From: Balanoglossus misakiensis
Lineage: Eukaryota > Hemichordata
Length of the DNA: 64,000 nt
Assembly: GCA_040954595.2 (NCBI GenBank)
Contig: CM082584.2
Location: 620,001-684,000, forward strand
Reading direction: 5' to 3'
Position numbers and translations under genes: made by a program. The notes under the pieces are model-generated. The model made no database searches and had not been told where the DNA came from. It worked only from the letters and a program-made list of their open reading frames with translations. Below, piece after piece: positions 24,181-36,600 of the stretch; within the stretch, counting starts at the first letter, position 1; each line of letters starts with the position of its first letter.

Positions 24181-25848
24181 CAATTTGGTCAAAATGGTAA
24201 ATTTTTGAAAATTACAAAAAATACCCGTTTTCTACATTTTTGAAAATCTGAGTATAAAATGCTCTTCGTAACTATGTATATATCGATACAAATTCCACAA
24301 AAGACAGTCTAATATGGCTCACTGCAGACAAAATTGCGTTTTACCAAATTTTCCTTGAAAATGTCATTTTTAGAAAAATAAATAAAAAAACCTTTGTTCT
24401 TCGAATTTGGTGCCCTGATCATATATGACATGTTGATTGTATGTTAAAACTTACGACCAATCCAAAAATGCAGAGATATTGTAACTCTTTTCTTCATTTT
24501 CGGAAATATTATGGAGCATGAAGTGTCGTTCTCTGTAAAAAGTGCTGCAAATTCCAGAAAAGGCGGTATAATTTGAATCACCCAAGACAAAATTACCATT
24601 TTCGACTTTTTTTCGGAAAATTGTCTTTTTTACGAAATAAATAAGAATAAATTCTTTTCTTAGTTTCAAATGGGTAGAGATACTTTCCACACGGGTTTTC
24701 TAACATTGAATTCCCGTTCATCAACTCAGATTTCCTACAGCATAAGTCGGCTAAAACCCTGACACTCTAGAGCAGAAACAGTTGCACACTGGTAACTTTG
24801 AACAAGTCGATTTTTCTACGGCCTGGCTCGGCTAAATCTCCGTCACAACATGACAGACACTAGCGTACGTTAGCAATGGTGATCAAGTCAGATTTTCTAC
24901 GGCATGGCTGGGATAAAGCCCAGGCACTCTAGAGCAGAAACACGCGTACAGAGACCACGTTGATCAAGTCTGATCTCCTACGGCTTGGCTCGACTAAAAC
25001 CCAGGCACACTATGACAGACACTAGCGTTCGTTAGCAACGTTGATCAAGTCAGATTTCCTACGGCATGGCTTGGCTAAAGCCCTGGCACTCTAGAGCAGA
25101 AACAGTTGCACACTGGTAACTTTGAACAAGTCGATTTTTCTACGGCCTGGCTCGGCTAAATCTCCGTCACAACATGACAGACACTAGCGTACGTTAGCAA
25201 TGGTGATCAAGTCAGATTTTCTACGGCATGGCTGGGATAAAGCCCAGGCACTCTAGAGCAGAAACACGCGTACAGAGACCACGTTGATCAAGTCTGATCT
25301 CCTACGGCTTGGCTCGACTAAAACCCAGGCACACTATGACAGACACTAGCGTTCGTTAGCAACGTTGATCAAGTCAGATTTCCTACGGCATGGCTTGGCT
25401 AAAGCCCTGGCACTCTAGAGCAGAAACACGCGTACAGAGACCACGTTGATCTACTCACATTTCCTTCGGCCAGGCACGGCTGATGCCCCGGCACTATATA
25501 TAGGACACAGACTGGCGTAAGTTAACAACGGTAATCACGTCGGGTTTCCTACGGCCTGGCTCAGCTGAAGCCCCGGCACTCTAGAGCAGAAACAGGCGTA
25601 CATTGACCACGTTCATCAAGTCAGATTTCCTACGGCGTGACTCCGCTGGTGCACCGGCTCTATATGACACAGACTGGCGTAAGTTATCAACGGTGATTAC
25701 GTCGGATTTCATACGGCCTGGTTTAGCTGAAGCCCCGGCACTTTAGAGCGGAAAGACGCGTACATTGACCACGATGATCAAGTCAGATCTCCTACGGCCT
25801 GGCTCGACTAAAACTCCGGCACACCATGACAGACACTAGCGTTTGTTA
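24181..25848 (+). repeat. Satellite array, block 3 (partial unit 8)
   Basis: The satellite resumes at CAATTTGGTCAAAATGG, about 566 bases into a unit, and runs to the 945-bp insertion. An AT-rich segment is shortened near 24480 relative to other units. A perfect 324-bp tandem duplication lies within it (see 24765-25412). Confidence 0.9.
24765..25412 (+). repeat. Perfect 324-bp tandem duplication of four subrepeats
   Basis: The stretch at 24765-25088 is repeated at 25089-25412 with the same private variants (for example GCTGGGATAAAGCCCAGG and AAACCCAGGCACAC in both). 324 bp equals four 81-bp subrepeats, consistent with a recent unequal exchange or slippage step. Confidence 0.9.
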
Positions 25849-26257
25849 CAACACTACATGTGACCAGACTCTTTGTTCTCTTGGGACATTATCTATGATA
25901 ATGCACTGGTACCAGTGCAATATCTGGATATTGCACTGCACCTGGCATAATAAGATTCACTACAACAAACAAGATAGCTTTGACAGGAGGTGCTGCCTCC
26001 GGCGGGAAGAACTGCTTCCAGGTGCACACACTTGGTTCGTCCATCTTTCTTTGTCGTGATCTCTGCGCTGCAGGGCTCAACCTTTGGTTGGGGGTTCGTT
26101 TCTACCTCACACACGGATTCACCTGAAAGCTTGATTTTTTTCGACGTACCAAAACTTCCCTGAAGTGCCTACGCTGACGTACAATCGAACATTCCTGATC
26201 AATATAAAACTACAAATTTACAAGTTCCGAGGAAAATGACAGAAAAATGGTACTTAC

Positions 26258-26473
26258 AGACTGAGGATGTGCGCAATGGCGGCTGCAGGCCAGGAGAAAG
26301 GCACCCTTGATTTTCCATGACCGATGGTTTATGTACATTCTCTTCAATGAAGCTACCAAAATCTTGGAAAATCCAGTCCATATCGTAAAAGCTACGCCCT
26401 TCGCTTTCGCTTGGGTGTCGGAACGTGCTCCATGGGTAATGAAAAGCTCGTGCTCGACGCTACTTTCGGCCAT
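26258..26473 (-). CDS. Possible captured first exon (72 codons)
   Basis: On the minus strand an ATG in a good context (ACCATGG) opens 72 codons that end exactly at a consensus donor (TCT followed by GTAAGT, 26257-26252), in phase 0. The peptide starts MAESSVEHELFITHGARS and is not one I recognise. An alternative frame over the same DNA (from 26381) reads MDWIFQDFGSFIEENVHKPS, so the coding frame is uncertain. No later exon is visible before the insertion ends. It could be a fragment of a host or transposon gene, or a chance ORF. Confidence 0.3.
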
Positions 26474-26679
26474 GGTGTTTGTCTGTCGAAGGTTGAGTTC
26501 CGAATGATGATGGAAACGTGGCACCTCAATGACCACGTGACAAATGCCCTGGTTGACAAGTATCCAATCGAAATGAGTCATACACCAGGTGTATTTTGCG
26601 ACGCTTGTGATTGGTTGATGTGGTTGAGAAGTTGTTTAGCATATATCAAGATCACAGATGTTGCGACGTATTGTAAGCC

Positions 26680-26788
26680 GGATAATGTACTCGTGTCGTG
26701 CAATCGTTCAGATATTGAACGACACTCGGGCCTGCGGCCCTCGTGTCGTTCAATATCTGAACGATTGCACTCCACTCGTACATTATCC
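26680..26788. repeat. 109-bp near-palindrome (hairpin)
   Basis: Two 53-base arms (26680-26732 and 26736-26788) are inverted copies with a 3-base loop and only about five mismatches. The core arm is GTGCAATCGTTCAGATATTG, continuing to GAACGACAC. It lies at the right edge of the 945-bp insertion, a position typical of terminal or subterminal hairpins of non-autonomous elements. Confidence 0.9.
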
Positions 26789-26793
26789 TTTAC

Positions 26794-29700
26794 TTAGCAA
26801 CGTTGATCAAGTCAGATTTCCTACGGCACGGTTCGACTAAAAACCCGGCACACCATGACAGACACTACCGTTCGTTAGCAACGGAGATCAAGTCGGATTT
26901 CCTTCGGCCTGGCTCTGCAAAAGACCCGACACTCTAGTACAAAGACGTTGGCTAAGTCGGGCAAACCGAAGAGGGAAAGTCACAGCGGCTCAATCGTCGA
27001 CATTTGTTCGGGTAGGACTGCATTATTGCCCGTCAATTTATTGAGAAAGCCCGAATTTAACCAGGGCGTTTCAAACACCGACGTTAGTTGGGGGCACGGC
27101 CTGCAGTACTGCCGGGTAAGCTGACATCGGCGTACCGCATATAATGTAGGGAGGGGGGGAACAGAACGGTTCAATACTACATTTATTAGATATCAGCTAA
27201 TTTTGGACAATCATCTAAAATCTAAATCATTTTTACATATTTGGATATCTGATGATGTATGAAATTTCCATTATATGTTCAAATGGTGCTGATTATAAAA
27301 AATGCACTCTGAATGAGCTGATTTAATACAAAATTGCGTTTTATTCGTTTTTGCACAAAAAAGGTCATTTTTAGGTAAAACATTCTTTATTTTATTAATT
27401 CGGTGACCTGATCATATATAAACAATTGCTTGTATGTTAACATTTTTTATGACTTTTAAAAGCAGTGACACTGGCGGCATTCAACACGAAAATAACAATT
27501 TTAGCCACAATTTGGTCAAAATGGTAATTTTTTGAAAATTACAAAAAATACCTGTTTTCTACATTTTCGGAAATCTGATGGAGTATAGAATGCTCTTCGT
27601 ATGTATATATCGATACAAATTCCACAAAAGAGCGCCTAATTTGGCTCACTGCAGACAAAATTGCGATTTACCAAATTTTCCTTGAAAATGTCATTTTTAG
27701 AAAAAAAAAAAAAACCTTTGTTCTTCGAATTTGGTGCCCTGATCATATATTACATGTTGATTGTATGTTAAGACTTTCGACCACTCCAAAAATGCAGAGA
27801 TATTGACGGAATTCAAGAAAAAATAGCCATTTTGGCCATATTTTGACAAAAATGGTAAATTTTTAAAAACACATAAAAAATTAACTCTTTTCTTCATTTT
27901 CGGAAATATTATGGAGCATGAAGTGTCATTCTCTTGTAAAAAGTGCTGCAAATTCCAGAAAAGGCGGTATAATTTGAATCACCCAAGACAAAATTACCAT
28001 TTTCGTCTTTTTTCGAAAAATTGTCTGTTTCACAAAATAAATAAGAATAAATTCTTTTCTTAGTTTCAAACGGGTAGAGATACTTTCCACACGGGTTTTC
28101 TAACATTGAATTCCCGTTCATCAACTCAGATTTCCTACAGAATAAGTCGGATAAAACCCTGACACTCTAGAGCAGAAACAGTTGCACACTGGTAACGTTG
28201 AACAAGTCGATTTTTCTACGGCCTGGCTCGGCTAAATCTCCGTCACAATATGACAGACACTAGCGTACGTTAGCAACGGTGATCATGTCAGATTTTCTAC
28301 GACATGGCTTGGATAAAGCCCCGGCACTCTAGAGCAGAAACACGCGTACAGAGACCACGTTGATCTACTCACATTTCCTTCGGCCTGGCACGGCTGATGC
28401 CCAGGCACTATATATAGGACACAGACTGGCGTAAGTTAACAACGGTAATCACGTCGGGTTTCCTTCGGCCTGGCTCAGCTGAAGCCCCGGCACTCTAGAG
28501 CAGAAACAGGCGTACATTGACCACGTTGATCAAGTCAGATTTCCTACGGCGTGACTCGGCTGGTGCACCGGCTCTATATGACACAGACTGGCGTAAGTTA
28601 TCAACGGTGATTACGTCGGATTTCCTACGGCCTGGTTTAGCTGAAGCCCCGGCACTTTAGAGCGGAAACACGCGTACATTGACCACGATGATCAAGTCAG
28701 ATCTCCTACGGCCTGGCTCGACTAAAACCCCGGCACACCATGACAGACACTAGCGTTCGTTAGCAACGGTGATCAAGTTGGATTTCCTTCGGCCTGGCTC
28801 TGCAAAAGACCCGACACATTAGTACAAAGACGTTGGCTAAGTCGGGCAAACCGAAGACGGAAAGCCACAGCGGGTCAACACTCGACATTTGTTCGGGTAG
28901 GACTGCATTATTGCCTGTCAATTTATAGAGAAAGCTCGAATTTAACCAGGGCGTTTCAAACACCGAAGTTAGTTGGGGGCACGGCCTGCAGTACTGCCGG
29001 GTAAGCTGACATCGGCGTACCGCATGTAATGTAGGGGGGGGGGACAGAACGGTTCAATACTACATTTATCAGATATCAGCTAATTTTGGACAATCATCTT
29101 AAATATATCTAATTCATTTTTTCATATTTGGATATCTGATGATGTATGAAATTTCCATTATATGTAAAAATGGTGCTGATTATAAAAATGCACTCTGAAT
29201 GAGCTGATTTAATACAAAATTGCGTTTTATTCGTTTTTGCACCAAAAAGGTCATTTTTAGGCAAAACATTCTTTATTTTTTTAATTCGGTGACCTGATCA
29301 TATATAAACAACATGCTTGTATGTTAAAAGTTTTTATGACTTTTAAAAGCAGTGACACTGGCGGCATTCAACACGAAAATAACAATTTTAGCCACAATTT
29401 GGTCAAAATGGTAAATTTTTGAAAATTACAAAAAATACCTGTTTTCTACATTTTCGGAAATCTGATTGAGTATAGAATGCTCTTCGTATGTATATATCGA
29501 TACAAATTCCACAAAATACCGTCTAATTTGGCTCACTGCAGACAAAATTGCGTTTTACCAAATTTTCCTTGAAAATGTCATTTTTAGAAAAAAAATAAAA
29601 AAACCTTTGTTCTTCGATTTTGGTGCCCTGATCATATATGACATGTTGATTGTATGTTAAAACTTTCGACCACTCCAAAAATGCAGAGATATTGACGGAA

Positions 29701-30329
29701 TTCAAGAAAAAATAGCCATTTTTGCCATATTTTGACAAAAATGGTAAATTTTAAAAAAATCTTAAAAAATTAACTCTTTTCTTCATTTTCGGAAATATTA
29801 TGGAGCATGAAGTGTCGTTCTCTTGTAAAAAGTGCTGCAAATTCCAGAAAAAGCGGTATAATTTGAATCACCCAAGACAAAATTACCATTTTCGACATTT
29901 TTCGAAAAATTGTCTTTTTTACAAAATAAATAAGAATAAATTCTTTTCTTAGTTTCAAACGGGTAGAGATACTTTCCACACGTGTTTTCTAACATTGAAT
30001 TCCCGTTCATCAACTCAGATTTCCTACAGCATAAGTCGGCTAAAACCCTGACACTCTAGAGCAGAAACAGTTGCACACTGGTAACGTTGAACAAGTCGAT
30101 TTTTCTACGGCCTGGCTCGGCTAAATCTCCGTCACAATATGACAGACACTAGCGTACGTTAGCAACGGTGATCAAGTCAGATTTTCTACGGCATGGCTTG
30201 GATAAAGCCCCGGCACTCTAGAGCAGAAACACGCGTACAGAGACCACGTTGATCAAGTCTGATCTCCTACGGCTTGGCTCGACTAAAACCCCGGCACACT
30301 ATGACAGACACTAGCGTTCGTTAGCAACG
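26794..30329 (+). repeat. Satellite array, block 4 (end of unit 8, unit 9, most of unit 10)
   Basis: Unit starts are at 26934 and 28819 (the latter reads TTAGTACAAAG), giving an 1885-bp unit. Unit 10 is cut at 30329, after 1511 bp, by the 29-kb element. The G-run of unit 9 is interrupted (GGGAGGGGGGG); that of unit 10 is 10 G at 29034-29043. Confidence 0.92.
30326..30329. repeat. Left target-site duplication AACG of the 29-kb element
   Basis: AACG immediately precedes the left inverted repeat and is repeated at 59318-59321 after the right one. In uninterrupted satellite units the site reads TTAGCAACGTTGATCAAG with one AACG. The next bases outward differ, so the duplication is exactly 4 bp. 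Confidence 0.9.
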
Positions 30330-30362
30330 AACACGATTGGGAATATTTTGGGATAATTGGAT
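30330..30362 (+). repeat. Left terminal inverted repeat of the 29-kb element
   Basis: It starts AACACGATTGGGAATATTTT and matches the reverse complement of 59285-59317 at 32 of 33 positions (G/A difference at position 12). Similarity fades after position 33. Confidence 0.95.
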
Positions 30363-30677
30363 TTGGTACAGTTTGCCAAAAATGATGGAAAAATATCTTA
30401 CCAGACTGTAATTTTCACTACAGGCTGAGTTAAATTGCTTAATTTAAACCACTCTGCTGTGCAATTAAATTTCTTTCATTTTTTTTCATATTATCCAGCC
30501 AAACGTAACACTTTTATAAATGTCAAAGAATATATATATAATGAAAAATTGAAAAGCTTCCACTATCATAGAATAATGTCTACATGTATGAAATTACATT
30601 TTTTTCATCATTTACCTATTTTTAATTTTTGAGTGTTGTCAAGTTGCAACAGCATGTGTAAATGGCCTTATTCTAAC
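30363..30677 (-). other. Between left TIR and the ParB-like gene; probable 3' UTR
   Basis: This AT-rich stretch has no ORF of interest. On the minus strand an ATTAAA variant poly(A) signal lies at 30626-30621, about 52 bases after the gene's stop codon. No canonical AATAAA was seen here. Confidence 0.4.
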
Positions 30678-33600
30678 TTATATTGAATAAATACCTCTGG
30701 AACGGTTTTCCACATGGCAGTATGCCGGTTGAACGTAGCAGTTTTTTTCCTTCTTGAGAACTCCCAGAACGTCACTGATCTGCATAACATCACAAATTAT
30801 TGCAATATTATACATCTTCTTTTGTGAATCACAGTTGACAGCTTTTATCATGACGACCAATCGGTTGATATCATCAACAGACCATTCCTACAAGAAAAAA
30901 TACGTTGAGTGTCATTAATAAAACTGTCATTGTGTAGTTGTACTCACAATGATAACTGTATATACAGTCAGTGTTGACAAGAATGACACTGGCAGTTTCA
31001 ACAAGATAGAAATAGCTGTTGTTCATACAGCGCAGTTAATGCCGGTCCCATATCATTTTTGTTATTAACCATGAACACAAGTTGTAGACTGAGTGATATT
31101 CAGATATCAGTGAATACAATCACAGTTATATAGTTTTTAATGAGCTTTTAATCAAATTGATGGATTCATACCAGTGGAAGTACACGGGTGTAAGGTCATG
31201 AAGAGGTCATGGAAACGGCTAATTGGTTGCAAACATGTATGTGACAAGAGTAGAATTTTGAAATAAAAATAACTTACCTTAGGCATATCAATCAATGTTA
31301 AGTCAATGCCAGAAAACCCTGGGCAGTGTTCCTTTAGGAGAACTGTATTTAAATTTTGGACAGCCTCTGAGATCGTAAAAGCATATGTCCCATTTTGGGA
31401 ATATGCTGCAGCCTTTTTCGTGTTATCTTTGTACTTCTCCAACAGAAGCAACCGCTGACAGTAGTTGACAAATCCGTCTGGAATTCCTCTGGAGAAGGAC
31501 AGCTTGGTAAATTCCTCCAGTCTCTCACGTTTTGCTTCTTTCGGAAATCGTTCAGTCGCTTCTTTCCACCCACCATCCAAACAGTTTGTCTGTTGACAAA
31601 AGCTCCTCTGTATAATGTCTAACTTTTTCAGAGTCGATGCCTCCTTACACATTTCAGCATATGACATAGTGCTGTCAATTACATTTTCCAACAGCAGGCG
31701 CTGATCCTCAGTGTCTATACAGAAAAAGTCTTGGAGTTTGCTGTAGGGTAGAACAGGTCGATTCTTATACTCTTCTCCTTTTAACTTCTGGTCTTTGGTT
31801 GCCCCATCTTCATACATCTCTATAACAGACATCATCAGCTCAAAGTTTTCAACCATGGATGAAATCCCATAAATAGTTTGCATCATGGCACTGTTGACTC
31901 TCTGTAAAATGAAAAAAAAAATGATTACAAAATTGTTTTCATACAAGTATAGTCATAAAATCATACTACTTAGACCGATTTCACACATATTTATAAGTAA
32001 CTATAAATCAGTGGAATCCAAAAAAAAAAATCATTGAGGAATATTTGCCAATTTGTGTGAGGTGTTTATGTATTGGTTGTTTCGTCTGTTATTGTCAAAT
32101 ACTATACCTTGTCAAATTGATTTTCATAGAAAGCTAAAGCTCTATATACACAATGTCATTCATAATATTTTCTAAATCATATTGGGACATCAATCAGGAG
32201 AGTTTTTGTACATGGTAAAAAAGCATTGAAAGCTGGAAGGAATTAGAGACATAAGATATCTATGGAGTAATTTTCCTTCAGGACAACATCGGGTCTGACT
32301 ACAATCAATATAAGAAATATTAAAAACCACTGAAAACATGGTAAAGCTGCACAAATATAAATACATGTACTTGCCTCTTTCAAAATCAAAGCACACGATT
32401 TTTCCCAATTCGCTTTGTCGTCCTCATTTCTTGTTCTTTCATAGAGTTCTCTACACACTTTGACCTACAAACACAAGAATAGATTACAGCCATTATTAGT
32501 CAATACTGTGTGTACTAACATTTCATATTAATTAGTATCCCAGCAATTAATTGCTCCTGAATGCAAAGTGAGATGAAATGCAGAAGAATACCAGTTTTTT
32601 GTGTTAAAACAAACAAGCTCCAATGATAATCATTTTTGATATTGTGAACATGTCAGCCGATGGAACATCAGTGATCTCACAAAAAATCATATTTGTGCAT
32701 AAATAAAAAACTAAAGCTATATGAATTTTCTCCATCATTCAACTTCTGTCAGTGTTGTTTCAACTTTTTTTAAGAGTTTTTTTTTTTTTGGGGGGGGGTG
32801 CAGATATGAAGTAGCTAAAAAGCATACCAGCTAAAAGATGTGTTTCAGAGTACAATCTTGTTGTTAAATTCAGGACAATAGTGACTAGGACAGAAGCCAA
32901 TAACACTGCAATGTAATGTTTCTTACAATTCCTAAAACTTTATTTCCCAACATTGTCTTATCTGTGTTGAATTAGGATTTGATTTGTAATTGTCATGATC
33001 ATTATAACACTCATTCACATCACACACATTACCTTATCTTTAAAGCTCATCTTGCTGTGCTGTTGCATTGTGATGTTGTGTTGGTTGCCTAACCACAGTC
33101 TCTGCTCCTCATTCAAGTCAGCATACACCACAGCATATCTGGACTGCAGCTCTTCCCTATCGGGGTATTTTTCAGCCAGATTCTTTACAGCAAGATACGA
33201 GTGTTGGTCTCCAATCACTTCGTAAGTGTAACCATTGACCTAAAATTTGCAATTAATATATACATTAAAATTAACATGGGTTATGAATCTAATTTTCAAA
33301 TCAATCCAACCAGCAGTTTTCAAGATTTATACTGATCACTCTCATGTTTGTTTCAGCTAATATGATGGTAGTGTCAAACAAAATCTCAATCCAGTGTGCA
33401 ACTAGAAAAATAATAAAAGATGATCCATCCATTGTTTCCAAAATATTTGTAGAGGAAACTATTATGTCATATACATGTACGCAAATGTACATTTTCCAGC
33501 CAATAGGAACTTAGCTTGCCATACATATCCCAAATAGGAGCAAAGAATATTATGGCATAACATATAAACCTGTCCAAATAAATCAGACTGATCATGCAAA

Positions 33601-36600
33601 TGAACAATAAAACCACTGTCCTTGTTAGCCTTAGAAATAAGAAATAAATTGTATTACAGTAATATACATTTTTTGCACTTACATTGCTGTCTCTGAAGTT
33701 TAGCTTGGTTTCTCCCTTCAAAACGACAGCAAGTGGCTGATATGCTTCGTTGTAGAACTCCTCCATATACTCCTGAAGGTGCCTTACCCAATCTTCATTT
33801 ACTTCACGGATTTGTTTTCCAACTTCCATTGATTTGATGCTTATAAGATATGTTCCTATGAAATGGTGAAATATCAAATACCATTGTCAATTATATTCAC
33901 AAAGATTACTCATAAAAACAGAAAATCTTTTTCTGTATTGATATTGTTACTGTAAGTTACTGTTACAAGTTTATTGCTAAAATGCACACAATATTGCTTC
34001 AGCCGTGCACGTATTACAATATGGGACTTTCTAGCTGAATTTAGTTACCACCGTATAAAACAAGTCTTTCTAGAAAGATACAAGCTGCCACTTCTAGTGT
34101 CTAAGCTTGATTCACGTTTACATACCAATATGACAACTTCTGATACTTTTCTTCATCGCTTCGGTTTCTTTGTCAATTTCAGCAACCTTTTCGTGTATTT
34201 TCTTTCGCTTTTGTAGAGATGGTATGGCCAGTGCTCTGGCTTGATCACACAGCCTTTTCCTCTTCCTTGATTTTTTTTTCCTTGGAGTTTGAGTTCTGGA
34301 TAAAAGAAAAAATACACAGAATTACTTCTTTTTGTGAAGAAGCAAATTTTTAGATAAGTAGGAAAGAAACGTAGTTTCACGCATCTCAGACATCATGCAT
34401 CATTCTTAAACACATTTTGAGTTCATCATTGTCATAAAAGTCTAGTGAGAGACTTATCAAGCAATATGTCCCTGATTATGTTGCAATTTCAAAGATGAAA
34501 TGAACTCATGGTTTTAATCTAGAAAGAAAACATGACACATTTTGCATCTTTCATGACATGTCCATTGCCAGATATTTATCTGCTGTGTTCTGCTAGAAAT
34601 TTACCTGTAGAAAATGTTAAAGCCAAAAATCATGTTGGACTCTCACAGGAATTTCAAGTCGTTCAAAAAATGTTTATAGGGATAAACTGTGTTTACGCCA
34701 TCTTGGAAATTTGCAGTGCATTATGGGTCAATTGAGTTCCGGTTGGGGGGGAGTAGCGTCTACAACCTATCCAATTTTCCAGCGATTTTGTCAGATTTTC
34801 TTCAAGTAACGTTAGTAGTTGTAGTTACATGAAGAAAATTTGACTAAACCGCTGAAAAATTGGATAGGTTGTAGACGCTACTCCCCCCAAACCGGAACTC
34901 AATTGACCCATAATGCACTGCAAATTTCCAAGATGGCGTAAACACAGTTTATCCCTATAGGGTAGGTTTGGTTACTTTAAACTGACAATATATTTGTGAG
35001 CCTCAACACTTACCCTGCGGTATTTGGTTCTGAACTAGGGTTATTTTCCTCTACACTTGGGCAATCTTCCTCTTCATCCATGTCATCTTCATCAGGCAAT
35101 TCCACACTTGACACAGACATAGTACTGCACGGTGATGAACTTGTCTCCCCATCTTGATTTTTTTCCAATTCCAGCAGCCTATTGAACTCTTCTGCGAAGT
35201 CAACTGGAGTCTGATAATCTCGTAATTTCCGAGAAAATTCACTCTTGTTCCAGGTGAACGATGAACGAGAGAGCTTGAAGGGATTTTCAACTGGAAGGCT
35301 GAATACAATCTAGTATGAGAAATAACAGTTTGTTAGTGAACTATAGTTTCAAAAGTTACTACATCAAGCACAGCACCAACATAAATCTACACAGCTTAGC
35401 TTGAATGGTCTGGTAGTCTATGCACCAAAATAAACATGTTTTGCTTGCAAAGATGTTGCTGCAGTTGCCTTAGGGTTTGAGCGATGCTGTTATGACATAT
35501 GGGCAAATCCATCTTGAAAATCCCACAGCATTACGATATGATTATAAACTTAATCTGAACTCTGAATGATGGTTCTGTGGGAGAAAGATTGAAAATAGCG
35601 TTGTTTCTTGGTGCAACATCTACAATATGGCTCCAGTGACATGCCTCCCAGTTTACCCCTCCGATTGCCCCATAATGTTTTGCGATTTTTTAAAAGAACC
35701 CTTATCATAGTCTTGGTTACCCAGACTCCTCTTTTTCTCCCTTTGGGCACTCCAGAAAGAAGGTCTAGGGGAAATACCACGACTAAGCTTTTCACTGAGC
35801 CAATGGCCGGCCACGGCAAATAAGAAATTCACATGAACATACATGTATGGCATAGTCAGCAGCACAGTGGATTCCCAACAATACAAAACTGGTCAGTTTT
35901 TTTTTTTCAATCTGTGGCATGTTATTGAATGTGGTTTATTGAATGTGGTCAGGTGCACAAGAAAAGCTAGAACTGATTTGAAAAACTGATTGGCCCATGT
36001 ATAACGCCCCTGCTTTAGCTGGGTATGTAGAGAACTACGCGAGGCCCTAGTGTTTTCTGGTTTCCAATTTTCAAAGACAATGTTACGCCAATGTTGTACC
36101 TTTTTCGGGTCCCAAACACGTTCGACGACGTCACGTCGTCAGGTTAAAAGTCATTTCAAAGCCCGGGAACTCACATACCTACACAACGCAGGGCTAAGGC
36201 TATGACGTCATGATGCAAAACCCATACTTTTCATTAGCTTTGTGTACACGATCAACGCCGCTGGTTTGGGAAACGCGATCGTTGATCGAGTATTGCATAG
36301 CCACATACGATTCAATGAATTTGAGTGGCCTGGAGCACAGTCGCCTGGGAGTTGGGTCGTAAACACTGCGCCGTGTATACGATCCAACTCCCAGTCGACT
36401 GTGCCTAGTCTAGGGATACCACAAGCATTTGTAATGGCGCCCATTTTTGAAGTTGGCTAAATAAACGGATCACGACCGGAACTGAAGCAAGATAAGACCT
36501 TAAATACTTACCTTGACAAAGTCATCGTTTTTTTCGGCATGGGCACCACTATCATAGGCTACAACTGTCCTTACTGCGCTGTATGGAGTGCTTTTCTTTT

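Larger units (their letters stand above)
25849..26793. mobile_element. 945-bp insertion in satellite, possible non-autonomous transposon with captured sequence
   Basis: Non-satellite DNA lies between satellite ending GTTTGTTA and satellite restarting TTAGCAACG, so a 3-bp TTA may be duplicated at the ends. The right part is a near-perfect palindrome (26680-26788). The left part contains a possible exon on the minus strand (26258-26473). The outermost bases do not form matching inverted repeats, so I cannot assign a transposon class. The left and right satellite flanks are slightly different subrepeats, so part of the junction could be rearranged. Confidence 0.55.

Noticed and set aside
25849-26793. 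Helitron
   Set aside because: There is a hairpin near one end, but no TC start, no CTRR end and no A/T insertion context.
35051-35308. Minus-strand ORF starting MYSAFQLKIPSSS
   Set aside because: It overlaps exon 2 of the ParB-like gene in another frame; the frame used here keeps phase with exons 1 and 3 and matches the acceptor at 35310-35311.
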